Positions 20,585-29,812 of a stretch of 64,000 nt of DNA are shown here, piece by piece. Every line of letters starts with the position of its first letter. The stretch's first letter is position 1. The stretch lies in contig NZ_JADBEB010000001.1 in NCBI RefSeq assembly GCF_014874095.1, forward strand, positions 3,410,001 to 3,474,000, written 5' to 3'. Below the pieces are notes generated by a model, which was given only the letters and a program-made list of their open reading frames with translations, was not told the origin of the DNA and ran no database searches. A program made the translations under genes and the position numbers. This DNA is from Plantactinospora soyae (GTDB taxonomy: Bacteria > Actinomycetota > Actinomycetes > Mycobacteriales > Micromonosporaceae).

Positions 20585-21795
20585 CGCAGCGTCTCCCGCA
20601 GATCCCAGAGCCGCCGCCACATCGGTGCCCCCTCCTCGGCACGCCGCCGGACCGGGCCGTCCCAGTAACCGACGAGCCGGCCGTGGTCGGCCTGGTCGTC
20701 CTTGCGCACCACGCCGAGCAGGTGTCCGGGCAGCAGGTCGAGGACGTCGCCCGCCGGCAGGTACGCCGAGCTGAGGGCGAGCGCGGCGGCCACCTGCACG
20801 GCTTCGGCGGTGGACATCACCGTCCCCGGTCGCTCCACGTCCCAGCCCTCGGCCGACCGCCCGGACCGCAGGTCGCGGAAGACCGTCACCAGGGCGTCGA
20901 GCACACTGTCGTCCACGGCGTACGCGGCACCGGCCCGCGCCACGGCCGCGATGGCCTGCCGGCGTACCAGCTCCATTTCGGTCACCGGGTCGGCGATCGG
21001 TCCGATGGTCTCGAAGTTGAAACGGCGCTTGAGCGCGGCCGACATCTCCGACACGCCCCGGTCACGCAGGTTCGCGGTCGCGATCACGGTGAAACCCGGA
21101 GCCGCCGGCAGCACCCCGGCGTCGGTGTCGGCAAGCTCGGGCACGTTGATCCGGCGGTCGGACAGGATCGACACCAGCGCGTCCTGCACCTCCGGCAGAC
21201 AGCGGGTGACCTCCTCGATCCGGGCCACCCGACCCGTACGCATCGCGGTGAGCACCGGGGACTCGACGAGTGCCTGTCGGGTCGGCCCCTGGGCCAGCAG
21301 CAGCGCGTAGTTCCAGCCGTACCGGAAGGCGTCCTCGGTGGTTCCGGCGGTGCCCTGCACGGTCAGCGCGCTGGTGCCGCAGACCGCCGCGGCCAGCAGC
21401 TCGGAGAGCATCGACTTGGCGGTCCCCGGTTCACCGACCAGCAGCAGTCCCCGTTCGCCGGCCAGGGTGACCACGCACCGTTCCACCAGTACCCGCTCGC
21501 CGACGAACTTGGCGGGGATGGCCAGGGTGGCCGGCAGTTCACCGCCGTCCGGGCCGGTACGCCGCTCCTTGGCCAGGCAGAGCGGCTCGCCGTCGCTGCC
21601 CTGGATGAACGTGACCACGGCACGCGGGGTCAGCGCCCATCCGGGCGGCCGGGGGCCGTCGTCGTACGCGGCGAGGAAGGCCAGTTCGGCGGCGAACCGT
21701 CGCTCGGCCGGCAGGACCTGCCAGCCGTCGGCCCCCCGACCGGGGCGGGCCGCCATATCTGCCGTCGGGTCTGTCGTCTGTGCGTGCGCGGTCAC
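20581..21795 (-). CDS. MoxR-type AAA+ ATPase, YehL subfamily
   Basis: 404 residues. Walker A is GEPGTAKS at 121-128, with the YehL-like GTTEDAFRYGWNYALLLAQGP, a Walker B/acidic region (VARIEEVTRCLPEVQDALVSILSDR), sensor 1 (FTVIATANLRDRG) and an Arg-containing ALKRRFNFE stretch. MoxR ATPases act as chaperone-like remodelling machines with VWA partners, here the fusion gene directly downstream. GTG 21795 follows GAGG and overlaps the upstream stop as GTGA. The bacterial subfamily is poorly characterised. Confidence 0.88.
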   Translation of the reverse strand: MTAHAQTTDPTADMAARPGRGADGWQVLPAERRFAAELAFLAAYDDGPRPPGWALTPRAVVTFIQGSDGEPLCLAKERRTGPDGGELPATLAIPAKFVGERVLVERCVVTLAGERGLLLVGEPGTAKSMLSELLAAAVCGTSALTVQGTAGTTEDAFRYGWNYALLLAQGPTRQALVESPVLTAMRTGRVARIEEVTRCLPEVQDALVSILSDRRINVPELADTDAGVLPAAPGFTVIATANLRDRGVSEMSAALKRRFNFETIGPIADPVTEMELVRRQAIAAVARAGAAYAVDDSVLDALVTVFRDLRSGRSAEGWDVERPGTVMSTAEAVQVAAALALSSAYLPAGDVLDLLPGHLLGVVRKDDQADHGRLVGYWDGPVRRRAEEGAPMWRRLWDLRETLR

Positions 21796-24700
21796 GGGTT
21801 CCTCGGCTTCCGGGTGCGGGAGGTCTGCAACTGTTCGAGCCGGGGTGCCTCGCCGTCCCGGACCCGTTGCCAGGCCCGCCGGTAGATCTCCGGCGCGGGA
21901 GCGAACGGCACGGCCAGCCTGAGCGGGATGTCGGACTGACCCGGCACCGCGAACAGCGGGATCTTCCACTGCTCGATCGGCAGCCGTGGGCTTCGCTGCT
22001 CCAGCCAGACGCCGGGAAGGAACAGGGTGCGTCCCGCCCGGGCCCGGCTGGCCTGGACCACCAGGTCGGTGCCGGCCAGCTCGTCGCGGCCGGCCCGGAG
22101 CCGGGCGGGCTTCCAACCGGTCCACCGGGCCACGTTGCGGTCGGTCGGATCGGGCATGGCCAGCAGCATCAGGTACAGCGCGGCGGCGTCGGGGCTCAGC
22201 CCGTACCCGGAGACCACCTCGGCGACGAGTTCGGGCACCGAACGGCTCGGATCCTGCGGCCACCAAGTTCCGTCCGGGTCCCGGGTTCCGGCGGCGGGGT
22301 CGCCCGGGTCGGCCAGCAGGGCGGCGAACCACGGGTTCCGGGCGACCCGCAGGGCCACCTCCGTGTCCCACATCTGCTGCGCGTCGCCCCGCAGCACCGG
22401 CAGGTACGGGTCGTTCCCGTCGTCGTCGAGCAGAGCCACCCGGATGGCCGGCCGGGGATGGTTGACGGAGGTGGCCAGGACGACGGCGCCGTACCGCTCC
22501 CAACCGTCGCCCGTCTCCGACGGTGCCCCGGCGACCTTGCGGAAGGCGTCGAGATAGACCCACGACTCCAAGCTGAGCATCAGCTCGGGGTTGGCCAGCC
22601 GTTCCCGTACCGCGACGAGCGCGGCCGGCAGCGCGGCCCGGACGGGATGGCCCGCCGGGACCCGGTGGGCGGCCCAGGCGGCGGCCCCGACGGCGCCGAC
22701 CAGCGTCGCGGCGGTGAATCCGACCGCCGAGTGGTCCCGCTGCACGAACTGGTCCTGTGCCAGCACCCAGGTCAGGTCGTTACCAAGTTCGGGGCAGGCG
22801 GCCGGCTCCAGCAGTCCGGCCAGCGCCCAGTCCACGCTCCAGGGCAGATTGACCGACCGGAGTGCGTCGGCGAGGAGTTCCTCGGGGATCCGGGGCCGCC
22901 GCCCGACGGCGTCGTTCCAGACCTGTGCGGCGGCGACGACGTCCGGGCCGTCCGTCCAGAGCCGGGTCAGGTCGTCGGGGACCAGCGCCGCGACGGCGGC
23001 CCGCCGGACGTCCCCGTTGATCCGGGTGAGCTGTGACCGGGCGAGCGTGACCTCGCTGGGCTTGAGCCCCAGCGTCTCCCGGGCCTCGGCCGGCATCGGG
23101 TCGACGCTGTTGGCCTGGAAGAGTCCGGCCAGCACCAGCCGGGCCACCGCGCTGCTCACCCCGGTCAGTTCGGCGAACTCGTCGGCGGCGGCGGGCTGCC
23201 ACGGCAGCGGGCCGCGCCGGGCCCACTCGGCCAGGAACTCGGCCAGCCAACCCGCCGGACGCGCGTCGCCGACCGGCGTCGACGTGAGCACGGTGTACCG
23301 GGCCGGCACGGCGAACTCCCCGGACGGATCGTGGTACAACCCACCGAGTTCGGTACCGGTGAACGACGCGCTCTGGTCCAGTACCGCGATGAACCGGCCA
23401 CCGGCCAGCAGAAACAGCGAACGCTGCTGGTGCAGCCGCCAGCCGCCGTGGGACTGCAGGGTGAGGTCGGGATAGATGAGGCGGATGTGTCGCCACCGGG
23501 CCGCCTCGGTGGCGGTGGCCAGGCCGAGTCCGTCCAGTTCGGTCAGCAGGGCTCGGAGCGTCTCCCGGTCCTGCACCGGAGTCGTCGCGGCCACCGCCCG
23601 GTACGCGATTCCCGTACACCAGCCCAGCAGGCCCGGCAGGTCCGCCATGGAGTGTGGCAGCTCCGAGCCTTCGGTGTGCAGCCGGACGCCGGGGTCGGTT
23701 TCGGGCCGGTCCACGGCCCTGCGCATCGCCCTCAACTGCCGGAAGGCGCAGTCGAGATTCTCCTGCGACGTCCAGTAGTACCGCTCGGCGAGGCCGTCCA
23801 GGGCGGTACGGAGTGCGGCGTCGCTGGGACCCGGCGGATCCTCCTCGATCGCGCCCTCGGTCAGTGCCGCCGCGAGCCGGTCCGCCAGCCCGCGAAGGGT
23901 GCTCTGGCTGGTCGCGGCGAACCGCAGCACCTCGGCCACCCCGGTCACCAGCACGTCGTCGGTGAGCTGCGGTAGTGCCGAGCGGATCAGCGCGGGAAGC
24001 TCCTTCGGTTTGTCGGCGCCCTTGAGCAGGGTCGCGACGGTGTCCCGGTCGATCCGGCGCAGCGCGGCAGAACCCTCCGGGTCGCGCGGCCGGAGCTGGT
24101 GCCGGTACCGGTGCGGCGGCAGGGGAACGCCCGCCCGGGTGACCTGGGTCGATGACCGGCCGGTCGTCAGTCTGGTGACCACGATCCCGTCCGGGTCGGC
24201 CAGCCGCGAGTCCGCCAGCAGGATCCGCAGCCGGTCGTCTCCGGGTAGCCGGAGCGCCCCAGCCGGAACGCCCCGGCTCGTGGTGACCGTGCGACCAGTG
24301 AGATCCTGGCCCCGGAACGACCCGTCCGGCAGGCGTACCACGCGCCAGCCGAGCAGCCCGTCCACCGGTACGCCGAGCGGGGTCACCCGGTCCGAGGGGG
24401 TCGGCCGCAGCCAGCTCTGCCCCTCGTCGAGGGTGCTGCCGGCCGGGGCGGTACGCAGTGCGTCGGCCAGTTGGCCGGGTACGCCCTGCCGGCCGTACTT
24501 CCCGGTGACCGGGTCGTACTCGTGCCACTGCGGGGTCTCGCCCTGCCGGGCCGACCGGCGTACCCAGTACGACGTACCGTCGCCGATCAGGTCCTGCTCC
24601 TCCGGGACCTCGCTGTCGCCGACGTGCAGCACGCCGGCGCCGGTGGTCCGTCCGCCGCCGGGCAGCGGCAGGCTGGTGAGGTCCTGGCGGAACTGGTACC

Positions 24701-26711
24701 GGCTCGGGCTGCCGACCATCTGTCGCACCTGCTCCGGCTCGGAGTGCCAGTACCCCATCAGGCCGCCGTAGCGCTGGTTGGACTCCCAGAGCACCAGTAG
24801 TTCGCCGTCGACGTAGTGGAAGCCCGGCTCCCCCCAGCGGTCGCCCTGCGGAATCCGCAGGTCGTGGGTGAGTACCGTGCCGTCGGCGTCGATCACGCGG
24901 ACCCGATCCGGGCCGGCCACGATCAGGTACGGCCAGGCGTCCGCGAAGACGAGCCCCCGGTCGACCTTCGAGTCGACCACGTCGGCGATCGCCTCGTCCC
25001 AGGCGGGCCAGCCCAGTTCCTCCAGCAGCCCGCCGCGCAGGCTCCGGACCACCTCGTCGGTGAGATCGGTGCGGGCCGCCGTGGCAACCTCGTCCGGCGC
25101 CAGCACCAGTACCTCGGTGGGCAGCGAGGCGAGCAGGGTGCCCGCCGTGGCGAGCGACGGCAGTCCCCGGACGCCGAGCGCGGCGGCCCGGTCCCGGACC
25201 CACTCCACCAGCACCGGCCGACCGCCCGGTGAGTCGGCCAGCCGGCGCATCACCCGGTGGCCGCCCTCGCCGTCGCACCGGTCGAGCGCCCCGTGCAGGG
25301 CCTTCCGGAACCGGGCGTCGCCGGCCAGAGCCAGCAGGTCCCGCTGTCCCACTCCGACGGCCCACGCCGAGATGTGCACCACGGCACTGGGGACGGTCAC
25401 CGGCAGGTCGAGCGAGAGCATCAGGTCGGTCAGGTCGATGTCGGCCTTCGCGTCGATCGTCGCACCGTCCTCGGCGGCGAGTTCGGTGCGCAGCCTCTCG
25501 GCCATCCGCTCGATCAGCCCGTAAAGTGCCGGGGATCGGCCCGGGTAGCGGTGCTTGTTGTGGTGCCGCACCTTGAGGAACCGCCGGAGCCAGCCCGCCG
25601 AACCGTCGGCCGGCCGTTCCGCCGCCGGCAGCCGGACGTCGACGAGCCCGTCGGTCGCGCCGGTCGCGGTGAGCAGCTCCAGCCAGGCGGGCAGCGCGTC
25701 GCCGTCCGGGTCGTTCGGCGGCATCAGGTTGAGCAGGGCACCGCGTACGCTCCGGTCCACTTTGGCCAGCGAGACCAGGGCCGGCAGGTACGCCTGCCAC
25801 CAGCCGATCGAGGCCTGCGCCGTCGCCGGCAGGTCGAGCATCTCGACCAGGTACGTCCGTTCGAGTGCCTGCCCCGCGCCGACGTCTCCGTCGGCAGGTC
25901 CACGCTTGCCCTCGGGTGCACGGCCGCCGGTGCCGCCTGCGGGGGCGACCTTGTCCGCCGCGCGGACCAGTCGACGCAGCGCGTTGGCGCTCTGCACCGA
26001 CGGGACGAGCCCGGCCGCAGTGGTCCGTACGCAGAGCTGGCTGAACCGTCGCAGTGCCTCGTCGGCCGGCAGTCGGCCGGCCAGTTCCTTGGCGTACCCG
26101 GCGAGCGCGGTGCCCGGAAGTGCCCCCGCCAGCGCGAATTCCAGGTACACCGAGTCGATCCGGTCCGCCTCGGTGGTCAGCCCGTGCTCCGCCTCGGCCT
26201 TGCGGGCCCGGCCGAACATCTGTCCCGCGTACCCCTTCTCCTCCAGGCCGAGGAACACCCGTCCGGCCTGCTCGTAGAAGGTGGGGAGGAAGTGTGGCAC
26301 CGAGCTGGCCAACCGCCGGGCGACGGCGTGGTACTCGTCGACCGCGGCCTTCGGCTTGGACCGTGCCTGCCGGACGATCCGCGTCAGCTCGGGCACGATC
26401 GCCAGCGCGTGGTGGCCGTCGTCGGGGTGCCGCACCAGGACCCACTCCGGGAAGCCCAGCGACTGGCGTTGACCGAGCCCGACCAGGACCGGTTCGGCGG
26501 CTCGTTCGAGGCCGAGGAAGGCCGCGGCGGCGTCCTCCCCGTCGCCCAACTCGGCCGGGACCAGTCGGACCACCGGCTGGTCGTCCAGGACCGGATGCCG
26601 GTAGGTCCGGGCGGTCAGCGGTACGGCGTGTTCACCGGCTCCGGCGGTCTCCGGTGGCAGCACCGCGCCGGCCGACAGCAGGTCCTCGATCTCGGACGTC
26701 ATGGCGGTCAC
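21792..26711 (-). CDS. 1639-residue protein of unknown family in the MoxR operon
   Basis: Largest gene of the window. No signal peptide or membrane helix is obvious, and I recognise no named domain. Residues ~1-500 read as mostly alpha-helical (Ala/Leu/Arg-rich, repeat-like). Residues ~570-860 are Trp/Tyr/Gly-rich with recurring aromatic strands (ADAWPYLIVAGPDRVRVID; GLMGYWHSEPE; TSYWVRR; PQWHEYDPVTGKYG), suggesting a beta-propeller-like or beta-rich module. The rest is helical again. It starts at GTG 26711 with a GTGA overlap with the DUF4132 stop and ends with a GTGA overlap with the ATPase, so it must be a core part of the operon. It could be the scaffold or client of the ATPase. Confidence 0.8.
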   Translation of the reverse strand: MTAMTSEIEDLLSAGAVLPPETAGAGEHAVPLTARTYRHPVLDDQPVVRLVPAELGDGEDAAAAFLGLERAAEPVLVGLGQRQSLGFPEWVLVRHPDDGHHALAIVPELTRIVRQARSKPKAAVDEYHAVARRLASSVPHFLPTFYEQAGRVFLGLEEKGYAGQMFGRARKAEAEHGLTTEADRIDSVYLEFALAGALPGTALAGYAKELAGRLPADEALRRFSQLCVRTTAAGLVPSVQSANALRRLVRAADKVAPAGGTGGRAPEGKRGPADGDVGAGQALERTYLVEMLDLPATAQASIGWWQAYLPALVSLAKVDRSVRGALLNLMPPNDPDGDALPAWLELLTATGATDGLVDVRLPAAERPADGSAGWLRRFLKVRHHNKHRYPGRSPALYGLIERMAERLRTELAAEDGATIDAKADIDLTDLMLSLDLPVTVPSAVVHISAWAVGVGQRDLLALAGDARFRKALHGALDRCDGEGGHRVMRRLADSPGGRPVLVEWVRDRAAALGVRGLPSLATAGTLLASLPTEVLVLAPDEVATAARTDLTDEVVRSLRGGLLEELGWPAWDEAIADVVDSKVDRGLVFADAWPYLIVAGPDRVRVIDADGTVLTHDLRIPQGDRWGEPGFHYVDGELLVLWESNQRYGGLMGYWHSEPEQVRQMVGSPSRYQFRQDLTSLPLPGGGRTTGAGVLHVGDSEVPEEQDLIGDGTSYWVRRSARQGETPQWHEYDPVTGKYGRQGVPGQLADALRTAPAGSTLDEGQSWLRPTPSDRVTPLGVPVDGLLGWRVVRLPDGSFRGQDLTGRTVTTSRGVPAGALRLPGDDRLRILLADSRLADPDGIVVTRLTTGRSSTQVTRAGVPLPPHRYRHQLRPRDPEGSAALRRIDRDTVATLLKGADKPKELPALIRSALPQLTDDVLVTGVAEVLRFAATSQSTLRGLADRLAAALTEGAIEEDPPGPSDAALRTALDGLAERYYWTSQENLDCAFRQLRAMRRAVDRPETDPGVRLHTEGSELPHSMADLPGLLGWCTGIAYRAVAATTPVQDRETLRALLTELDGLGLATATEAARWRHIRLIYPDLTLQSHGGWRLHQQRSLFLLAGGRFIAVLDQSASFTGTELGGLYHDPSGEFAVPARYTVLTSTPVGDARPAGWLAEFLAEWARRGPLPWQPAAADEFAELTGVSSAVARLVLAGLFQANSVDPMPAEARETLGLKPSEVTLARSQLTRINGDVRRAAVAALVPDDLTRLWTDGPDVVAAAQVWNDAVGRRPRIPEELLADALRSVNLPWSVDWALAGLLEPAACPELGNDLTWVLAQDQFVQRDHSAVGFTAATLVGAVGAAAWAAHRVPAGHPVRAALPAALVAVRERLANPELMLSLESWVYLDAFRKVAGAPSETGDGWERYGAVVLATSVNHPRPAIRVALLDDDGNDPYLPVLRGDAQQMWDTEVALRVARNPWFAALLADPGDPAAGTRDPDGTWWPQDPSRSVPELVAEVVSGYGLSPDAAALYLMLLAMPDPTDRNVARWTGWKPARLRAGRDELAGTDLVVQASRARAGRTLFLPGVWLEQRSPRLPIEQWKIPLFAVPGQSDIPLRLAVPFAPAPEIYRRAWQRVRDGEAPRLEQLQTSRTRKPRNP

Positions 26712-27574
26712 GCACCCTTCCCCGTGCCGACCGGCTGGCCACCGGAGAGGCTCGCGGCCATCCGGATCCCCTCCGACCAGGCGACCGGCCCGACGTCCGC
26801 CAGACGCATCGGCCGGCTGCCGCGAAGCCGCCAGGACAGGTCACCCATGGTCAATTGGTTCTCCCAGTACTCTCCGTTGATCCATACCGATGCCTCGACG
26901 ATCCGGCCGGCCTCGTGGATCCGGCAGCTCACGGCGGCGTTGGACGCCTGGTATCCCAGGGTGCTGGCGCGGGCGGTCACGGCGGACCGGGAGGTGAGCC
27001 GGGCCTGCCGGAAGTCCGGGACCCAGGTCGCCGACCCGTCCAGGTCGGCGGGCTTCGTCCAGGTGGCCCGGTGCAGTTGCTCGACCCGTTGGGTCACCCC
27101 CAGCTCGGCCGCGAACTCCCGCAGCTCCACCAGATCGGGCAGGAGTACGGGATGCGGCAGGGTCACCGTCCGCGGCGACAGCCGCAGCGTCTCCCCGTCG
27201 AGGTCGACCACCCGCAGCTCGCCCTGGTCGGTGACGTCCCGCAGCAGGCCCAACTGTTCGGGATCGTCGCCCACGACGACGAGGTCGCGCAGGACGCCCT
27301 GCCAGGCGGGATCGGGCCACACCCGGGCGAGCAGCCCGGTCGGGACCGGAAGGGCGGAGACCATCCAGGCGTCGACCCGGGCGAGGCAGTCGGCGCGGTG
27401 CCGGTCGAGCCACTCGGCGAGCTGACGCAGCCGATCCACCTCGGGATGGTCCCGCAGCGCCTTTGGCAACGTCTTCAACGGACGGCCGGTCCCTCGACGG
27501 GCGGCTGATCTGGCGACCACCTTGCCGTCCGTCAGGGAAATCTCGTAGGAGTCACCCGCCGACAACCAACCCAC
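26708..27574 (-). CDS. DUF4132 domain protein, first gene of the MoxR operon
   Basis: 288 residues. The mid-region (VLRDLVVVGD..., GELRVVDLDGETLRLSPR..., LPHPVLLPDLVELREFAAELGVTQRVEQLHR) follows the pattern of DUF4132, the domain of E. coli YehI/MolR, encoded in the same region as the MoxR gene yehL. The function is unknown. GTG 27574 has AAGGGTGG upstream. Being first, it carries the operon promoter in the 284-bp gap upstream, where no clear consensus is visible. Confidence 0.7.
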   Translation of the reverse strand: MGWLSAGDSYEISLTDGKVVARSAARRGTGRPLKTLPKALRDHPEVDRLRQLAEWLDRHRADCLARVDAWMVSALPVPTGLLARVWPDPAWQGVLRDLVVVGDDPEQLGLLRDVTDQGELRVVDLDGETLRLSPRTVTLPHPVLLPDLVELREFAAELGVTQRVEQLHRATWTKPADLDGSATWVPDFRQARLTSRSAVTARASTLGYQASNAAVSCRIHEAGRIVEASVWINGEYWENQLTMGDLSWRLRGSRPMRLADVGPVAWSEGIRMAASLSGGQPVGTGKGA

Positions 27575-27728
27575 TGATCCACCCTTCGCGATGCGTGATG
27601 TGTCCGCCTCCGGCCGGGATCCGGCCGCCGGTGCCGAGTAGCACGTGGAACGCTAGTGCCCGGTACCGACAAGAAATCTCCTCGACCCGGAGCCGTCGAC
27701 TGTGGATGGTACGAGCCCGCCGGCCGGA

Positions 27729-27798
27729 CCGCCGCCCACCCGGACGCCCGCCCGGGAACACCGCCGCCCACCCGGACGCCCGCCCGGGAACACCGCCG
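27729..27798. repeat. Tandem duplication of a 32-bp unit
   Basis: The 32-bp unit starting CCGCCGCCCACCCGGACGCC occurs twice in perfect tandem (27729-27760, 27761-27792) plus a 6-bp start of a third. It lies in the 284-bp gap between the MoxR operon and the MFS gene, where nothing else is recognisable. Confidence 0.8.
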
Positions 27799-27858
27799 CG
27801 CGGACGTGCCGGTCCCGGCCCGGTGGGTGCTGCGGTCACCGGTCGGGGGACGCGACGG

Positions 27859-29088
27859 TCATCGGTCGGCGGGTGCGGCGGTGACCGAGGTGGGTGCGGG
27901 GGTGGTCGGTGCGGCGATCTTCCGCCGGCGGTGGCGCAGTTCGGCGGCGAGGAAGGCCAACCCGATCAGCGCGCCGATCGTGCCGGTCGCGGCGAAGCCC
28001 CAGGCCGGTGCGGAGGCGTCGATCACCGCGCCGGCCAGCGGCGCACCGAGGGCCAGGCCGACCGTGATCGCGGAATTCTGCAGACCCATCGCCTCACCCC
28101 GGACGCTGGCCGGAACGAGCTGACTCACGGCGTTCGCGGTGGACGCCAGGGCCGGCGCACAGAGCATCCCGGCCGGCAGCAGCGCCAGGCCCAGCGACCA
28201 CCACTGCGTACCGCCGAAGCCGACCGGAATCGTGCAGAGTCCGAGCATCGTGACGATGAGCAGCGGGGAGACCGATCGCGACACCATGCCGTACACGAAG
28301 GCGCCGACCAGGGAGAAGGCGGCCCACACCGCCAGCACCAGGCCGGTCCACTCGACCTGTTCGGCGGCCCGGAGCACGGCCACCACGGCGACGTCGGTGC
28401 CGCCGAGCACGAGCGTGGTGGCGGCACTGATGGCCAGTAGCCCGAGCATCCGCGGCGTGAGCCATTCCCGCCGGGACACCGGCCGGGCCGCGTCCAGCGG
28501 TTCGTGGTCGGCCCGGGTCGGCGGGTTGAGCCAGAACAATGCCAGGCCGGCGAGGACGACGCCGCCGCTGACCACGAGCAGCGTCGCCTTCGGCGACACG
28601 CTGGTGGCCAGCAGCACCGCGAGGATGGGCCCGACCATGAACGACAGTTCCACGGCCATCGAGTCCAGCGCGTACGCCGGGCGCCGCTTCTCCGCCGGCA
28701 CGAGCGCGGCGACCGACTGCCGGGCCACGCCGAACACGGGCAGACAGAGCAGCCCGCCCAGCAGCGCCCCGCCGAGCAGCACCGGGTACGGCATGAGCGG
28801 TGCGGTGAGCCAGAAGGCGGCCTCGGCGACCGTGGTCAGGGCGAGCACGGGTCGCAGGCCACGGCGGTCCACCAGCCGGCCCAGCAGTGGTGCGCCGACG
28901 GCGACACCGATCGTCATCGCCGCACCGGCCAGTCCGGCGGCGGCGTACCCGTGCTCCAGTTCCAGCACGACGTACATCGTCAACGCGATGACCGTCATCG
29001 TCTTCGGGACGCGGGCCAGCAGGGTGACCAGCATCAGGGACCGTACGCCGGGCAGCGCGAGGGCTTCCCGGTAAGGGGTGAGATTCAT
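27859..29088 (-). CDS. MFS transporter
   Basis: 409 residues with about 12 hydrophobic segments and the loop 2-3 motif GRLVDRRGLRPVL, a typical MFS signature. It acts in the cytoplasmic membrane. It follows pncB and pncA on the same strand, 21 bp after pncA, so a link to nicotinate or nicotinamide transport is possible but unproven; drug efflux is the other common role. ATG 29088 has GGGGAGG about 12 nt upstream. The C-terminal ~30 residues are polar (Arg, then Ala/Pro/Thr). Confidence 0.85.
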   Translation of the reverse strand: MNLTPYREALALPGVRSLMLVTLLARVPKTMTVIALTMYVVLELEHGYAAAGLAGAAMTIGVAVGAPLLGRLVDRRGLRPVLALTTVAEAAFWLTAPLMPYPVLLGGALLGGLLCLPVFGVARQSVAALVPAEKRRPAYALDSMAVELSFMVGPILAVLLATSVSPKATLLVVSGGVVLAGLALFWLNPPTRADHEPLDAARPVSRREWLTPRMLGLLAISAATTLVLGGTDVAVVAVLRAAEQVEWTGLVLAVWAAFSLVGAFVYGMVSRSVSPLLIVTMLGLCTIPVGFGGTQWWSLGLALLPAGMLCAPALASTANAVSQLVPASVRGEAMGLQNSAITVGLALGAPLAGAVIDASAPAWGFAATGTIGALIGLAFLAAELRHRRRKIAAPTTPAPTSVTAAPADR

Positions 29089-29109
29089 CAGGGGTGCGTA
29101 CCTCCCCGG

Positions 29110-29736
29110 CTATCCTGCCTGGTCGGTACCGCCTGCCTGCCAGCGAACAAGTCCGGCGGGGTCACTTAGCAGCGGCGCGCCGTGCAGGGTCACCCCGGCC
29201 TCGCGCAGTACGGTCAGCGCCGCCCCGGTGGTCTGGCCGTTGACCCCGGCGGTCAGGTCGAGCAGCACGCTGGTGGCGAAACCCTCCCGGGCGGCGTCGG
29301 CGGCGGTGGCCCGTACGCAGTGGTCGGTGGCGATGCCGACCACCTCGACGGTCTCCACCGAGTGCCGGCGCAACCAGTCGGCCAGCCCTTCGCCATCCTC
29401 GGCGGCCCCCTCGAACCCGGAGTACGCCGCCGCCCACTCGCCCTTGTGGAACACCGCCTCGATCCGGTCGAGGGACAGGTCGGGATGGAACTGCGCGCCG
29501 TCGGTGCCGACGACGCAGTGCCGGGGCCAGGAGTCGACGAAGTCCGGTGGGTCGCCGAAGTGGGCGCCGGGGTCGACGTGGTGGTCCTTGGTCGCCACCA
29601 CGTGGTCCCAGCGGTCCGGTTCGGCGGCGAGCAGTCGGGAGATCCCGGCGGCCACCGCCGCGCCCCCGGTGACGGCGAGCGACCCGCCCTCGCAGAAGTC
29701 GTTCTGTACGTCGACGATTATCAGTGCTCGGCTCAT
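29110..29736 (-). CDS. pncA: Nicotinamidase (isochorismatase family)
   Basis: 208 residues. It hydrolyses nicotinamide to nicotinate in the cytosol. The catalytic triad is visible: Asp in IIVDVQNDF, Lys in FHKGEWAAAYSGF and Cys in GIATDHCVRAT. The metal-binding DHHVDPGAHFG segment is present. Its product is the substrate of the enzyme encoded by pncB, 71 bp upstream on the same strand. A palindromic element (29757-29812) lies between them and may reduce read-through. Confidence 0.93.
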   Translation of the reverse strand: MSRALIIVDVQNDFCEGGSLAVTGGAAVAAGISRLLAAEPDRWDHVVATKDHHVDPGAHFGDPPDFVDSWPRHCVVGTDGAQFHPDLSLDRIEAVFHKGEWAAAYSGFEGAAEDGEGLADWLRRHSVETVEVVGIATDHCVRATAADAAREGFATSVLLDLTAGVNGQTTGAALTVLREAGVTLHGAPLLSDPAGLVRWQAGGTDQAG

Positions 29737-29756
29737 CTGTCGCGGCTCTCCTAACC

Positions 29757-29812
29757 TGTTAAGAAGGGGCCCTTTCTATGCAGAAAGCGCTATGCGGGGG
29801 CCCTTCCTTACA
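29757..29812. repeat. Palindromic stop-codon-associated element, copy 1
   Basis: Read from the pncB side it begins TAAGGAAGGGCCCCC, has the 10-nt loop CGCTTTCTGC and ends GGGCCCCTTCTTAAC. Its first three bases are the pncB stop codon (29808-29810). The arms are imperfect here. It could form a transcription-terminating hairpin between pncB and pncA. Two relatives lie at 36371 and 56324. Confidence 0.88.

Noticed and set aside
22780-26445. A 1221-codon frame in another phase of the minus strand over the 1639-residue gene
   Set aside because: Arg/Gly/Pro-rich shadow translation. The chosen frame has GTGA overlaps at both ends and balanced composition.
29757-29812. The palindromic elements as independent, unrelated terminators
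   Set aside because: The loop sequence and length are conserved among the three copies, which chance terminators would not share. They may still terminate transcription.
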